DNA from: Plutella xylostella
Lineage: Eukaryota; Arthropoda; Insecta; Lepidoptera; Plutellidae
DNA: 64,000 nt
Reading direction: 5' to 3'
Assembly: GCF_932276165.1 (NCBI RefSeq)
Contig: NC_063997.1
Coordinates: 9,062,001-9,126,000, forward strand
Part shown: positions 22,756 to 32,680 of the stretch, piece by piece
Layout: each line of letters opens with the position of its first letter
Position numbering within the stretch: the first letter of the stretch is position 1
Translations under genes and position numbers: made by a program
The notes under the pieces: generated by a model
Told to the model about the DNA's origin: nothing
What the model saw: the letters and a program-made list of their open reading frames with translations, nothing else
The model's database searches: none

Positions 22756-23365
22756 GTGAACCTAATAAATAAATAAATTATTGAAATTCCACATTCCAGG
22801 CATTATTTTTATTACCAGCGGTGGTAACCCATTAGGGTGAGTCGGATAAATCATAATGTTAACGATATTACCTAATTTAAATTTCCCTAAAAAATATCAC
22901 CACATTATTATGATTTTTCTACCAACTTAGTAGAATTTTCTTACGTTGCCACATTTTTTCATGTACTCAATGACATGACAGGAGGGAATGACAGTACAGT
23001 CACGCACAAAAGTAATAAAATATTGGCCTGTTTACAATGTAGGCGATGTATGGGATGAGTCCGTCTAGGGTTGTAAATGGTCGAAGCTCGTAAGTTACGT
23101 CCAAACAGTGCGAGTTACTGCAGTGCAGCTACTCGGAAGGCTGACTCGTACGCTAGCTCGCACTGTGTAAACTAGCCATAAGTCGCGTTTGCTCAAATTT
23201 ATGTTCGTATAGGTATAATTTTGTTTTTCGTAATATATTAATAAATAATATATTAAGTAGGTATGTAGTAAATGTACAAATTGTGATATTTTTCTTCTAC
23301 ATCCCGAAAATCCCGATATTGAATGATCAAAATATCGAAATTGAATGACCATTATAATTATTACA

Positions 23366-23510
23366 AACGCCATCAAACCCCATGGGATCGAAACCTAGAG
23401 ATAGGTGCGAAGACGAGCAAAGCGAGGAGGAGCGTGTTAGGTGCACATGTTTGTCAAAAGCAAAGCGGAGCGCAGCGAAGCGGAGCGGAGCGTTTCCCAC
23501 ATAGGTAGCG
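23366..23510 (-). repeat. Core module shared by the two 9-bp-TSD elements
   Basis: Minus strand: TATGTGGGAAACGCTCCGCT, then ACATGTGCACCTAACACGCT, CCTCCTCGCTTTGCTCGTC and CGCACCTATCTCTAGG. The same order and spacing occur twice in tandem at 42996-43268. It has a strong CGCTCCGCTTCG periodicity. Confidence 0.85.
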
Positions 23511-23589
23511 GAAACAATACATGTCTTCAGTTTGCGCTATTTTGGGAGAAGCTCCGTCAAAGTTAAAGCCAAACGAATATAATAACTTT

Positions 23590-23780
23590 ATAACCTATGC
23601 TATGCCATATCATTATTAGGCTATTCAAGATTTGGCCATACCATTATTAGGCAAAACAAGATTATGCGAAATAAATTTTGACTATACGAGATTTATGCCA
23701 TACGGTTTTCGGCGAAACGAGACTTTGACTAAACGTTACTATGCAATACGAGATTAGGCAAATAAATCTTAAAAAAGGTA
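23590..23780 (-). repeat. Right array of degenerate 16-bp repeats (inverted)
   Basis: Minus-strand units include TTTGCCTAATCTCGTA, TGGCATAAATCTCGTA and TCGCATAATCTTGTT. They have the same consensus as the left array, in mirror orientation. Two small frames across it are spurious. Confidence 0.75.
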
Positions 23781-23794
23781 GAACCGGTATAATC

Positions 23795-25111
23795 AAATAG
23801 CACGAATCACAAGACTTTAATGGTAAGACACAATGTTTGTTTAGCACCCGTATAGAGATACCTAGGTATCCATACATAATGTATAACTAGCAATACAATG
23901 CAATTATGGCTGTATTTCGGTCAATTCTAATTTTTCTGTCTAGACCACCTGAAAAAAGTATCTCACCCTATACATACACGAAAGGTCACACAAAACAAGT
24001 ATAGCATGATTAGAGCAAACAATGTTTACGGCGAACGGCACTGTGCGTATTTAATGCCAAAACTTATTAATAAAATGGACCAAAATATTAGAAATCTAAT
24101 TACACCGAAAAATATCAAGCACAAAATAAAATCATACTATATATCATTACTTTAACTTAACACTGTTCGAATATGCACCAACTATCTTGTATGTTTGGCT
24201 GATGGTTTATTATTCAACTACCCACTATTGTACTTATTTAATTAACGTGTAATATTAAATAAGTTTGTCTATTGTATAAAATATAAATAAGTATAATTAG
24301 TTATTAAGTACCTAATTACGTAGAATGATTCATCACGGACAAATCTCTGTGATTTTTGTGATGCAATGATATAAGTAATCAATAATTCTGTAAAATAATT
24401 TGATAAATAAAATAATAATAAAAAAAATAAATAATAATAAGTAAACTCCACTTCGTCTCGAGCTGTTAGCGTATTGTAGAACCTTATTCGGAGATCATTT
24501 GAGACTAAAATTGGTCAATAACGACTTTTCCAACATTTAGTACCCAGTTTCAATAACACATCAAGAAAAACACCGTATGTACCTAAACAGATTAGGTAGC
24601 TACATTTTTTTACATACTTTATACATAACTATCTATTTCCACGAGCTTTCACTTTAAACTCAAAAATTAGTCGAGTCATTTTCTCGTGAAAGAGTAAACA
24701 CGCATTATGTATCCATATTTTATATAAACTTATATTTTTTAAAGTTAAAAATGTGTGACTATTATACCTATAGACCGAAAAAAGCGCTCCATAGTGGACA
24801 AAACCGTTGATAGAATCCAATGGCTTTGAGATAAGGATTTACACTGCAGCAAAGCCCAGAGGCGAAGCGTCGTGGAAACTGTGAACGTAAATAATGCTTT
24901 ACCGAAACACACACCTTTTCCGTTATATTGTTTCACACCTTCTGTCATGGCTACGAGAACATATTTAGTATTGTCACGGCTTCTACGATATCCTTACTCT
25001 AGAGAGGCTTACTATAGGTAAATAAAAATAAAGCTCTGGCACTTATATATACTTCTATATCTATGTTCAATTTTTTATTTAATAAAATTGTCGTTAAATA
25101 CGAAGCAACGA
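23795..25111. other. AT-rich sequence, nothing recognised
   Basis: No coding frame with homology, no inverted repeat of note, and no copy of the families described here. It is very AT-rich between 24230 and 24440. Confidence 0.4.
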
Positions 25112-25163
25112 TACTACATAATCCATACTGATTGGCATGTGAGTGAAAGACGTTACTACCTAT

Positions 25164-25500
25164 TCTATTCTATTCTATTCTCTGTGGGGGTGTCAGTACC
25201 TGCACCTGGCTCTCTCGAATGGAACCTTTGTGCATATCCCCAAGGTCTAAACTGCCTTCCTAAGCTTGGACCATTTCCCACCACGCTGGTCCACTGCGGG
25301 CTGGTGGGTTCACATATCTAGATGTGCTAAATCTAGATATGCAGGTTTCCTCACGATGTTTTCCTTCACCGTAAGAGCGATGGTATACATTGTACTTAAA
25401 TTCAGAAAAGAACTCATTGGTACATGTCAGCGCCGGGATTCGAACCCGCATCTCTAGCGTGAGAAGCGGGTGCTTACCCGACTGAGCTACCACCGCTCCC
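25164..25500 (-). mobile_element. tRNA-derived SINE, family C, only in block copy A
   Basis: Head (minus strand) GGAGCGGTGGTAGCTCAGTC, B box GGGTTCGAATCCC, (AGAAT)n tail. GTTACTACCTAT flanks it on both sides (25152-25163, 25502-25513). Block copy B shows the uninterrupted site (ATTACTACCTAT near 30606). Confidence 0.95.
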
Positions 25501-25788
25501 TGTTACTACCTATATACATATTATTATGAATCTGAATTACTAAAATAGCTCTCTTTCCAACTATACTCGCTTAAATATCACTTTAAAACTCATATAAAAT
25601 AGATAGTTTCTGAAATCTCCGTCACTATTATGCGAAATGTGCAGTCGTTAGGGAATCACGTCGCTTTACAAAATACAGCAGCTTTTATTTCCTGTTACCA
25701 AAAATATAGTAACTTTAAAAATTAATACGCGTTTAAAATTTGGTTCGCCGTAATCGTATTTTATGTCGATTATACTTCTAAGGTGAAC

Positions 25789-25922
25789 GGAAGGGCTAGC
25801 ACGGAGCGCATTTAAGACGTGACAAAAGTTCTCCGTCGCGCTCGCTCTTGAGGCTGCGCGATGTGAGTGAGCGCGATGCAAAACTTATGTCACGTCTTAA
25901 ATGATCCGCGTGCTACTCGCCC
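25789..25922. mobile_element. Palindromic MITE, family P (copy 2)
   Basis: Inverted relative to the copy at 3530, with AGGGCTAGCACGG and CCGCGTGCTACTCGCC ends and the same CG-rich inner arms. Block copy B lacks it (AAGGTGAACATATGG near 30889), which defines its edges: 134 bp with no obvious duplication. Confidence 0.88.
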
Positions 25923-26560
25923 ATATCGTGGTAAAAAAATTAGCCAGTTAGATTTAGCATCAGTCGCTGCCTCTAAATGCCGTGCCATGCCGTGCTCGGG
26001 CCTAGTGCGGTTTGATTGTGCAGGTGGAAAGAGAAGTTACTTCAAAATTACCATTGTAAACAACTTATGGAAATTCGTAAAAAGCGTTTTTTTTCCCATA
26101 CTAAAGTCACGACGACGCCAAAAAAATATCTATGAAAATGCAAAAAAAACGCGGATTTTCATACGTCAGACCCATTTACAAACGAGCCGTCTCTTTCAGG
26201 TCATTTTATTATTCCAAACGTAGGCGTACGTATTAATTTCCTCCATTCTAACTTGAGTTATTAAACATTTAATTAAATTCTTAATCTGATCTTTCCACTT
26301 TTGCTCTGTGTTTTTATGTAACATCAATGAGTTTTTCATTTTCATTTTGCCAAGATCTTGGAGAAGAAGATTACAAAAATACATGATTGTGCTGACGACT
26401 ACATTTTTCTTAACAAATAGGTATACTATTTCTATAAAAATAAATACATATTATTCAAGATATAGGTCCTTTTATTACATTCTGGTAGTTAAAAATTCAG
26501 CCAATCAATTCAATACTCAAGTTCTGTTTAGCTGAACGAACTCAGGTGTGAAACTGATAG

Positions 26561-26812
26561 TCAGTCTACTAAACTCACCGCTAAAGTCGTGTACTTCTTT
26601 CATAAAATATTTAATCGCAGCAGAAGTCAGCCCCGAGGTGCTTATCTACTTAGAAGTTGTTTAACATTGTAAACAATTAGTGCCGTTGAAAATTGGACCT
26701 AAATTCCGGCGTTTTAAGCGAAGTTTTTGAGTGAAAGCGGTTTTTCATGTGTCGCCAACGGAATTTCAGCGACGAATCGAATTAGGCACTTGAGCGCTCG
26801 CTCTAGACTGAG
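26561..26812 (+). promoter_or_regulatory. Possible promoter and 5' UTR exon (block copy A)
   Basis: TCAGT at 26561-26565 fits the arthropod initiator. A CCAAT motif lies about 60 bp upstream (GCCAATCA near 26499), and AGTCGTG, downstream-promoter-like though not at the canonical spacing, lies about 22 bp downstream. The sequence then runs without a long frame to GAG|GTAAGC at 26810-26818, a good splice donor. This is inference from motifs only. Confidence 0.25.
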
Positions 26813-27025
26813 GTAAGCTCTTTTGTGTTATTGTACCAGCCAGGGGCACTACTGCAAATGGCATATACCACACAAACTTTTTATTTTCAAATGAAAAAAG
26901 GGTACTTATTTTAGAAGTTTTTCTTTCTGTTAATATAAACTATTTTTACTTAATACAATGTAATAAAACATAGGCCATGTTAGTTAAAAGTTGCATTCGA
27001 CGCGCCTTGCTCACCACCCTAACCA

Positions 27026-27165
27026 TCCTAACTAATATTATAAATGCGATAGTAACTGTGTCTGTCTGTCTGTCACTCTTTCACGCCAAAACTACTGAAC
27101 GGATTTGAATGAAATTTCCACGGGAATACTTTTTAAGGCGAAGCGAAGCTCGCGGGAACAGCTAG
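27026..27165 (+). mobile_element. Short Helitron-like element (block copy A)
   Basis: It begins TCCTAACTAATATTATAAAT after an A and ends GCGGGAACAGCTAG before a T, with the 3' GCGAAGCGAAGCTCGC hairpin-like segment. TC at the 5' end, CTAG at the 3' end and A/T insertion without duplication fit Helitrons. It is an internally deleted form of the copy at 41103. Confidence 0.8.
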
Positions 27166-28061
27166 TCACTAATAAAACTCCGCCTTTTCTCCGACATGTC
27201 AGGAGGTAATTGCATAAAGTTTGTGCAATAAAAATTGCCAGTAAAAGTGAACAAATATTTGCAGTAGCCGACTTGCATCGTTAAACTGCACTAAACGTTT
27301 GCCGCCGGTTCGGATCGTAAGCTATGAGACCGTAAATGCGCGAACAGATTTATGAGCTCACGGTGAAACGATTATGCTTAAAGCCGGGTCCACATTTGTG
27401 CCATTTCCGCGTATCAGATCTCCGTATCGTAGCGTGTATCATGATTGAGAGTTTAGACGCAAATATTCTAATGGATATTACTTCAACCTAGCGAATTGCC
27501 GGCGCCGAGGCTCTGATATGGATGAGTCCGATAAGTGCAGGTATTACTGAATCATGTAACAAAAGGCATTTTCCAAATAGGGTAATGATAGATATCGCGT
27601 TGATCAAAGATAATTTTTTTCACAGCAGTAATTTTTTTGTCTCCTAACACCCATAGGCCGATCTGAAATGAAGGAATCTGCTCCGTTATTATAATGTTAT
27701 TTATTGTAATCATTAATACAGCAAATATTGCGCTGATAGGAGATGGAGCCGGAAGGACTACTCTAGCTTAGCAAAAAACGAAAGCCTTCTATGAGATAAA
27801 GTAGTAAGCCCGGCAGGGCTCCTAAGATATTGTTTTTATAAACTAGAGTGACCCCTTAGGCTATTATTTTGGCAATGCATTAGTCAGAAAACTAGAACTG
27901 GGCCGTCCTCACGCTTCCATTCACTCGTCGTATTCGAAGCAGTTAAAGTAAAGTAGGAGGTGGCTGGAGTAATGCCAAACTATCGTCGAGGCATCGACTT
28001 AATAGAGCCCCGACTATCGAATATAACATAAACAATCGCGCCCATAATACTTACCTGCCCT

Positions 28062-28230
28062 CTAGTACGGGTTTTTCTATTTATAAAAAAGAAAAAGTTT
28101 ACGTTTTCTCCTGTCATCTGCATACATTATCTGTAAAAAGTTTCATGATAGTTTCCATTAGAGGCGCCACTTAGTATGCGAGAAAACGTAAACTTTTATA
28201 GTTTTCGACAAATCATCAAACCTGTACTAG
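28062..28230. mobile_element. CTAGTACGGG foldback MITE (block copy A)
   Basis: The ends CTAGTACGGGTTT and AAACCTGTACTAG are inverted repeats. The inner arms share AAAAGTTTACGTTTTCTC and its complement. Also present at 37632-37800 (block copy B). Relatives lie at 42172 (fragment) and 56607. Confidence 0.8.
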
Positions 28231-28848
28231 ACCTACTGACAGCTAGTATAGAGATTACTGCAATGCATTTATCGTGATGCCGTCTAAAACGTATATAAAA
28301 GTTTCAGAACAGGTATAAGCAACCGAAACGAATTTTTTAACTGAATTAACAACCACGGTTTAGTTTGTTTTGGAATCGTACCTTCTTGACGCTTTTTATC
28401 TATCGAAGGAATATATATATATATTTCCCATATAGTTTACAATTGAAATATAAATTAAAAATTAAAATATAAATTAGTATCACATAATACAGTCAAATAA
28501 TATAAAAAATAAAAATAACTTATAATTATTGCATTTAGGTACACAGAATACCTACGTACTATTTAGGGTGCTTTTCCACCAGAGATGTGCTATGCAGCTA
28601 TGCTGCGAAGATGTGATATCTACGCTACGAAAATATGTGACCGTTTCCACCAATACTACGCTAGGTAGCTGTGCGAGGAAGATGCGCTACGAAGATGCGC
28701 CGCCGCAAAGTAGCTGTGCGAGAAAGATGCGCATCTCGAGCTATGCTATGTATCGATAGTAGGGAAACGACGGGGGCGGCGGCGCCATAGCTACACCACT
28801 CGCGATGGTCCATAGCACATATCCATAGCACGCATCCATAGCACACAT

Positions 28849-30296
28849 TAGTGATGTAACGAATATTCGCATTCGCATTCGCATTCGCGAATATTCGCAT
28901 GTTTTTGGATATTCGCATTCGCATTCGCATTCGCAAGATTTTGTGAGAATGTTTTGCGAATATCTGTACTTATTAACAAAAACTATTTGAAAATAATGGT
29001 AACTAGGTTAACAATATCTAAATCCATTCGCCTACTTATAACTTTTTTATTACAAGTTACCCTCTTAATCACATTTCCAGTCTCACTTTATCATTTGGTA
29101 TTATTTAAGTATTTACTTTGGGAAATGAAACTCAAGATGTTAATAGTTTCATAAGACATAAAACTCTTTAAACAAACAAAAAGCGTATTTTGACAGTATA
29201 CAGGGTTATTAGCAAGTAGACCTGATCCTTTCAGGAGGTGACCTGAACATTTCCAGTCGATTGAACCCTATAATGCAAAATCCGAAACTTAACCATTTCT
29301 AAGATATTTAATATTTAAGTTTTTTTAAAATTACAAAATGTTATGCTTTAAACCGAAAAAAAACTAGCCATATTTCATTTTTTTTTAGTTGTTTCAATAA
29401 TTGTTAATGAAATATGCATTATTTGACTGAAATTAGACACAATACCTCAAAATAATTAAACATAAAAAAAAATAAAACGTAAAAAGAAATAAGTTAAATT
29501 AAAAAAGAATATCATATGTAAATTTTTTGTACACTTCAACTTAAAAACGTTTTCAATTTATAAGCTTTCAAATAGTTAAGATATTTCAGTATCAAATCGA
29601 TTTTGGTATCACCAAGATATGGCCAAAACAACCAGCACAGGCTGACAAAATTGAATAGAAAAACTAACAAGATTAGCCCAATTTAAAGGTAAAAAGTGTG
29701 ATTGTTTTCAGTCCTGTTGACTTTAGTATGGAAACCCCTATTGAGTTTTCTCCGCCTTCTCTGGTTGTTTTGCCCATATCTTAGTGATACCCAATCGATT
29801 TGATATTGAAATATCTTATTTGAAACTTGTAAGCTGATAATGTAAAAAAAAATTAAATATCTTCGAAATGTTTAAGTTTCGGATAATGCATTGCATAGGT
29901 TCAATCGACTGAAAATGTCTTCCTCTATCACCTCTTGAAAGGATCTGGTCTACTTACCAATAAACCTGTAGTTTTAGAACAAGATAGTCATAGATTTAAA
30001 TACGTTTAAATGTTTCGTGTAAGTGGTCCTCAGAAACCGCACACAGTCGCAGTTTGTTACTACTTTTATAAAAAACTGCGACTAGTATTGGCTAGTTTGA
30101 TTCGTATTCTGATTCGCCTAGAACGTAACGTACCTCGTTCAGTACGAGACTGCCACTAAACCATAGAAATGGCTCCAAATTTGAACACAAACTGAATATT
30201 CGCATTCGCATTCGCATTCGCGAATGTCGATATCAGATATTCGCATTCGCATTCGCATTCGCGAATGTCCAAAAACAAACATTCGTTACATCACTA
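28849..30296. mobile_element. hAT-type non-autonomous element with ATTCGC arrays
   Basis: Terminal inverted repeats TAGTGATGTAACGAAT (perfect, 16 bp) and an exact 8-bp duplication GCACACAT (28841-28848, 30297-30304) define a hAT element. Subterminal regions are arrays of ATTCGC (left: 28867-28935; right: 30193-30266), the right with its own palindromic flips (GCGAAT). It is itself interrupted by the foldback at 29199-29970. No transposase. Confidence 0.92.
29199..29970. mobile_element. Near-complete palindromic element nested in the hAT
   Basis: TACAGGGTTATTAGCAAGTA matches the right end TACTTACCAATAAACCTGTA in inverse. Similarity continues deep inside (AAGATATTTCAGTATCAAAT and, inverted, ATTTGATATTGAAATATCTT), so each arm is close to half of the 772 bp. 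No coding capacity. Confidence 0.85.
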
Positions 30297-31530
30297 GCAC
30301 ACATCCATAGCACGCATCATTCCATACAAAAAACATATCTTAGTTGAATCCGTTTCCACCAGTGCTAAGCTATGTGCAAAAATAATTATGATTGGTGGAT
30401 ATCAAACGCATCCATAGCATCGTAGCATAGCACATCTCTGGTGGAAAAGCACCCTTACGGTTAGCGTCCTGCTGCACAGAGCGCCAGTGCGATTGAATAG
30501 GACTCGTCACATCATCGCAAATGTTTTTGAGGATTGCGTTACTTGCTCACCAGTGCATTGCTCCCCTACTACATAATCCATACTGATTGGCATGTGAGTG
30601 AAAGACATTACTACCTATATACATATTATTATGAATCTGAATTACTAAAATAGCTCTCTTTCCAACTATACTCGCTTAAATATCGCTTTAAAACTCATAT
30701 AAAATAGATAGTTTCTGAAATCTCCGTCACTATTATGCGAAATGTGCAGTCGTTAGGAAATCACGTCGCTTTACAAAATACAGCAGCTTTTATTTCCTGT
30801 TACCAAAAATATAGTAACTTTAAAAAATAAATACGCGTTTAAAATTTGGTTCGCCGTAATCGTATTTTCAGTTGATTCTACTTCTAAGGTGAACATATGG
30901 TGATAAAAAAATTGCCAGTTAGATTTAGCATCAGTCGCTGCCTCTAAATGCCGTGCCATTGCGTGCTCGGGCCTAGTGCGGTTTGATTGTGCAGGTGGAA
31001 AGAGAAGTTACTTCAAAATTACCATTGTAAACACTTTATGGAAATTCGTAAAAAACGTTTTTTTTCCTATACTAAAGTCACGACGACGCCAAAAAAATAT
31101 CTATGACAATGCAAAAAAACGCGGATTTTCATACGTCAGACCCATTTACAAACGAGCCGTCTCTTTCAGGTCATTTTATTATTTCAAACGTAGGCGTACG
31201 TATTAATTTCCTCCATTCTAACTTGAGTTATTAAACATTTAATTAAATTCTTAATCTGATCTTTCCACTTTTGCTCTGTGTTTTTATGTAACATCAATGA
31301 GTTTTTCATTTTCATTTTGCCAAGATCTTGGAGAAGAAAATTACAAAAATACATGATTGTGCTGACGACTACATTTTTCTTAACAAATAGGTATACTATT
31401 TCTATAAAAATAAATACATATTTTTCAAGATATATGTCCTTCTATTACATTCTGGTAGTTAAAAATTCAGCCAATCAATTCAATACTCAAGTTCTGTTTA
31501 GCTGAACGAACTCAGGTGTGAAACTGATAG

Positions 31531-31782
31531 TCAGTCTACTAAACTCACCGCTAAAGTCGTGTACTTCTTTCATAAAATATTTAATCGCAGCAGAAGTCAG
31601 CCCCGAGGTGCTTATCTACTTAGAAGTTGTTTAACATTGTAAACAATTAGTGCCGTTGAAAATTGGACCTAAATTCCGGCGTTTTAAGCGAAGTTTTTGA
31701 GTGAAAGCGGTTTTTCATGTGTCGCCAACGGAATTTCAGCGACGAATCGAATTAGGCACTTGAGCGCTCGCTCTAGACTGAG
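31531..31782 (+). promoter_or_regulatory. Possible promoter and 5' UTR exon (block copy B)
   Basis: Same motifs as 26561-26812: TCAGT initiator-like, CCAAT upstream, splice donor GAG|GTAAGC at 31780. The two copies are almost identical over this stretch, but so is the rest of the block. Confidence 0.2.
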
Positions 31783-31980
31783 GTAAGCTCTTTTGTGTTA
31801 TTGTACCAGCCAGGGGCACTACTGCAAATGGCATACACCACACAAACTTTTTATTTTCAAATGAAAAAAGGGTATTTTAGAAGTTTTTCTTTCTGTTAAT
31901 ATTAACTATTTTTACTTAGTACAATGGGCCCATGTTAGTTAAAAGTTGCATTCGACGCGCCTTGCTCACCACCCTAACCA

Positions 31981-32120
31981 TCCTAACTAATATTATAAAT
32001 GCGATAGTAACTGTGTCTGTCTCTCTGTCACTCTTTCACGCCAAAACTACTGAACGGATTTGAATGAAATTTCCACGGGAATACTTTTTAAGGCGAAGCG
32101 AAGCTCGCGGGAACAGCTAG
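31981..32120 (+). mobile_element. Short Helitron-like element (block copy B)
   Basis: Same insertion as 27026-27165, carried through the duplication; 5' TCCTAACTAATATT and 3' ACAGCTAG|T. Confidence 0.8.
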
Positions 32121-32680
32121 TCACTAATAAAACTCCGCCTTTTCTCCGACATGTCAGGAGGTAATTGCATAAAGTTTGTGCAATAAAAATTGCGAGTAAA
32201 AGTGAACAAATATTTGCAGTAGCCGACTTGCATCGTTAAACTGCACTAAACGTTTGCCGCCGGTTCGGATCGTAAGCTATGAGACCGTAAATGCGCGAAC
32301 AGATTTATGAGCTCACGGTGAAACGATTATGCTTAAAGCCGGGTCCACATTTGTGCCATTTCCGCGTATCAGATCTCCGTATCGTAGCGTGTATCATGAT
32401 TGAGAGTTTAGACGCAAATATTCTAAACGCAAATATCCGTCAGTGAGATAGTGTGTGCGGGAGTCTATCGCTCTAATAAACTGTTGTTTCGTGTGTGTGT
32501 AGTGTACATTCCTCCTAAATCTTCAGATCAGGATTACTTAACGTTGTTTAGTGTTTTAGAGTTTATGTGTGCAAAGTACAAAAATATTTTAGTTTTAGGT
32601 GATTTTAATTTGATCTCAAGTTCTGTAGATATAAGAAATTACTACGAATATTTCATAACCTTTTGCGAATTCACCCAAAT

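Larger units (their letters stand above)
20419..23178. mobile_element. Harbinger-like element (2.76 kb) nested in the 9-bp-TSD element
   Basis: Ends AGGCTCGTTGACACAGTGCG and, inverted, TGGCTAGTTTACACAGTGCG are flanked by TAA (20416-20418, 23179-23181). The left subterminal region is unusually GC-rich for this window and full of ACTCGTACG / GTACGAGT motifs. It contains a THAP-like exon (20930) and two foldback elements (21662, 22140). No transposase core survives. Confidence 0.7.
20260..23785. mobile_element. 9-bp-TSD (MULE/Foldback-like) element, copy 1, split by a Harbinger-type insert
   Basis: GGTATAATC flanks the element exactly (20251-20259, 23786-23794). The ends begin GGGTTCC and, inverted, GGTTCTACC. 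Both arms are arrays of degenerate 16-bp units, in inverted orientation to each other. Without the nested insert it is about 760 bp, close to the 866 bp of copy 2 at 42694. The two copies share a core module (23366-23510). A 9-bp duplication and repeat-array arms recall Mutator-like, Foldback and Rehavkus elements; no transposase is present. Confidence 0.7.
25112..28413 (+). repeat. Duplicated block, copy A
   Basis: It starts TACTACATAATCCATACTGA and ends TTATCTATCGAAGGAATAT. The same sequence occurs at 30567-37980. Net of later insertions the copies are about 2,819 (A) and 2,812 bp (B), with only scattered differences. A holds a SINE (25164-25500) and a palindromic MITE (25789-25922) absent from B. 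The Helitron at 27026 and the MITE at 28062 are in both. Paired 75-codon frames (26308-26535, 31278-31505) are conserved simply because the block is recent. Confidence 0.93.
28566..30454. mobile_element. Harbinger-type MITE, split by a hAT-type element
   Basis: GGGTGCTTTTCCACCAGAGA and its inverse end at 30454. TTA flanks both sides (28563-28565, 30455-30457). Without the nested hAT it is about 430 bp. Subterminal GCTACG / GCTATG motifs repeat in both arms. Confidence 0.85.

Noticed and set aside
26308..26535. 75-codon frame conserved with 31278-31505, considered as a duplicated gene
   Set aside because: The whole block is nearly identical; the frame shows no excess conservation and no domain.
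28860..28936. CRISPR-like array suggested by the regular ATTCGC repeats
   Set aside because: Hexamers without spacers, in a eukaryotic hAT element with mirrored arrays.
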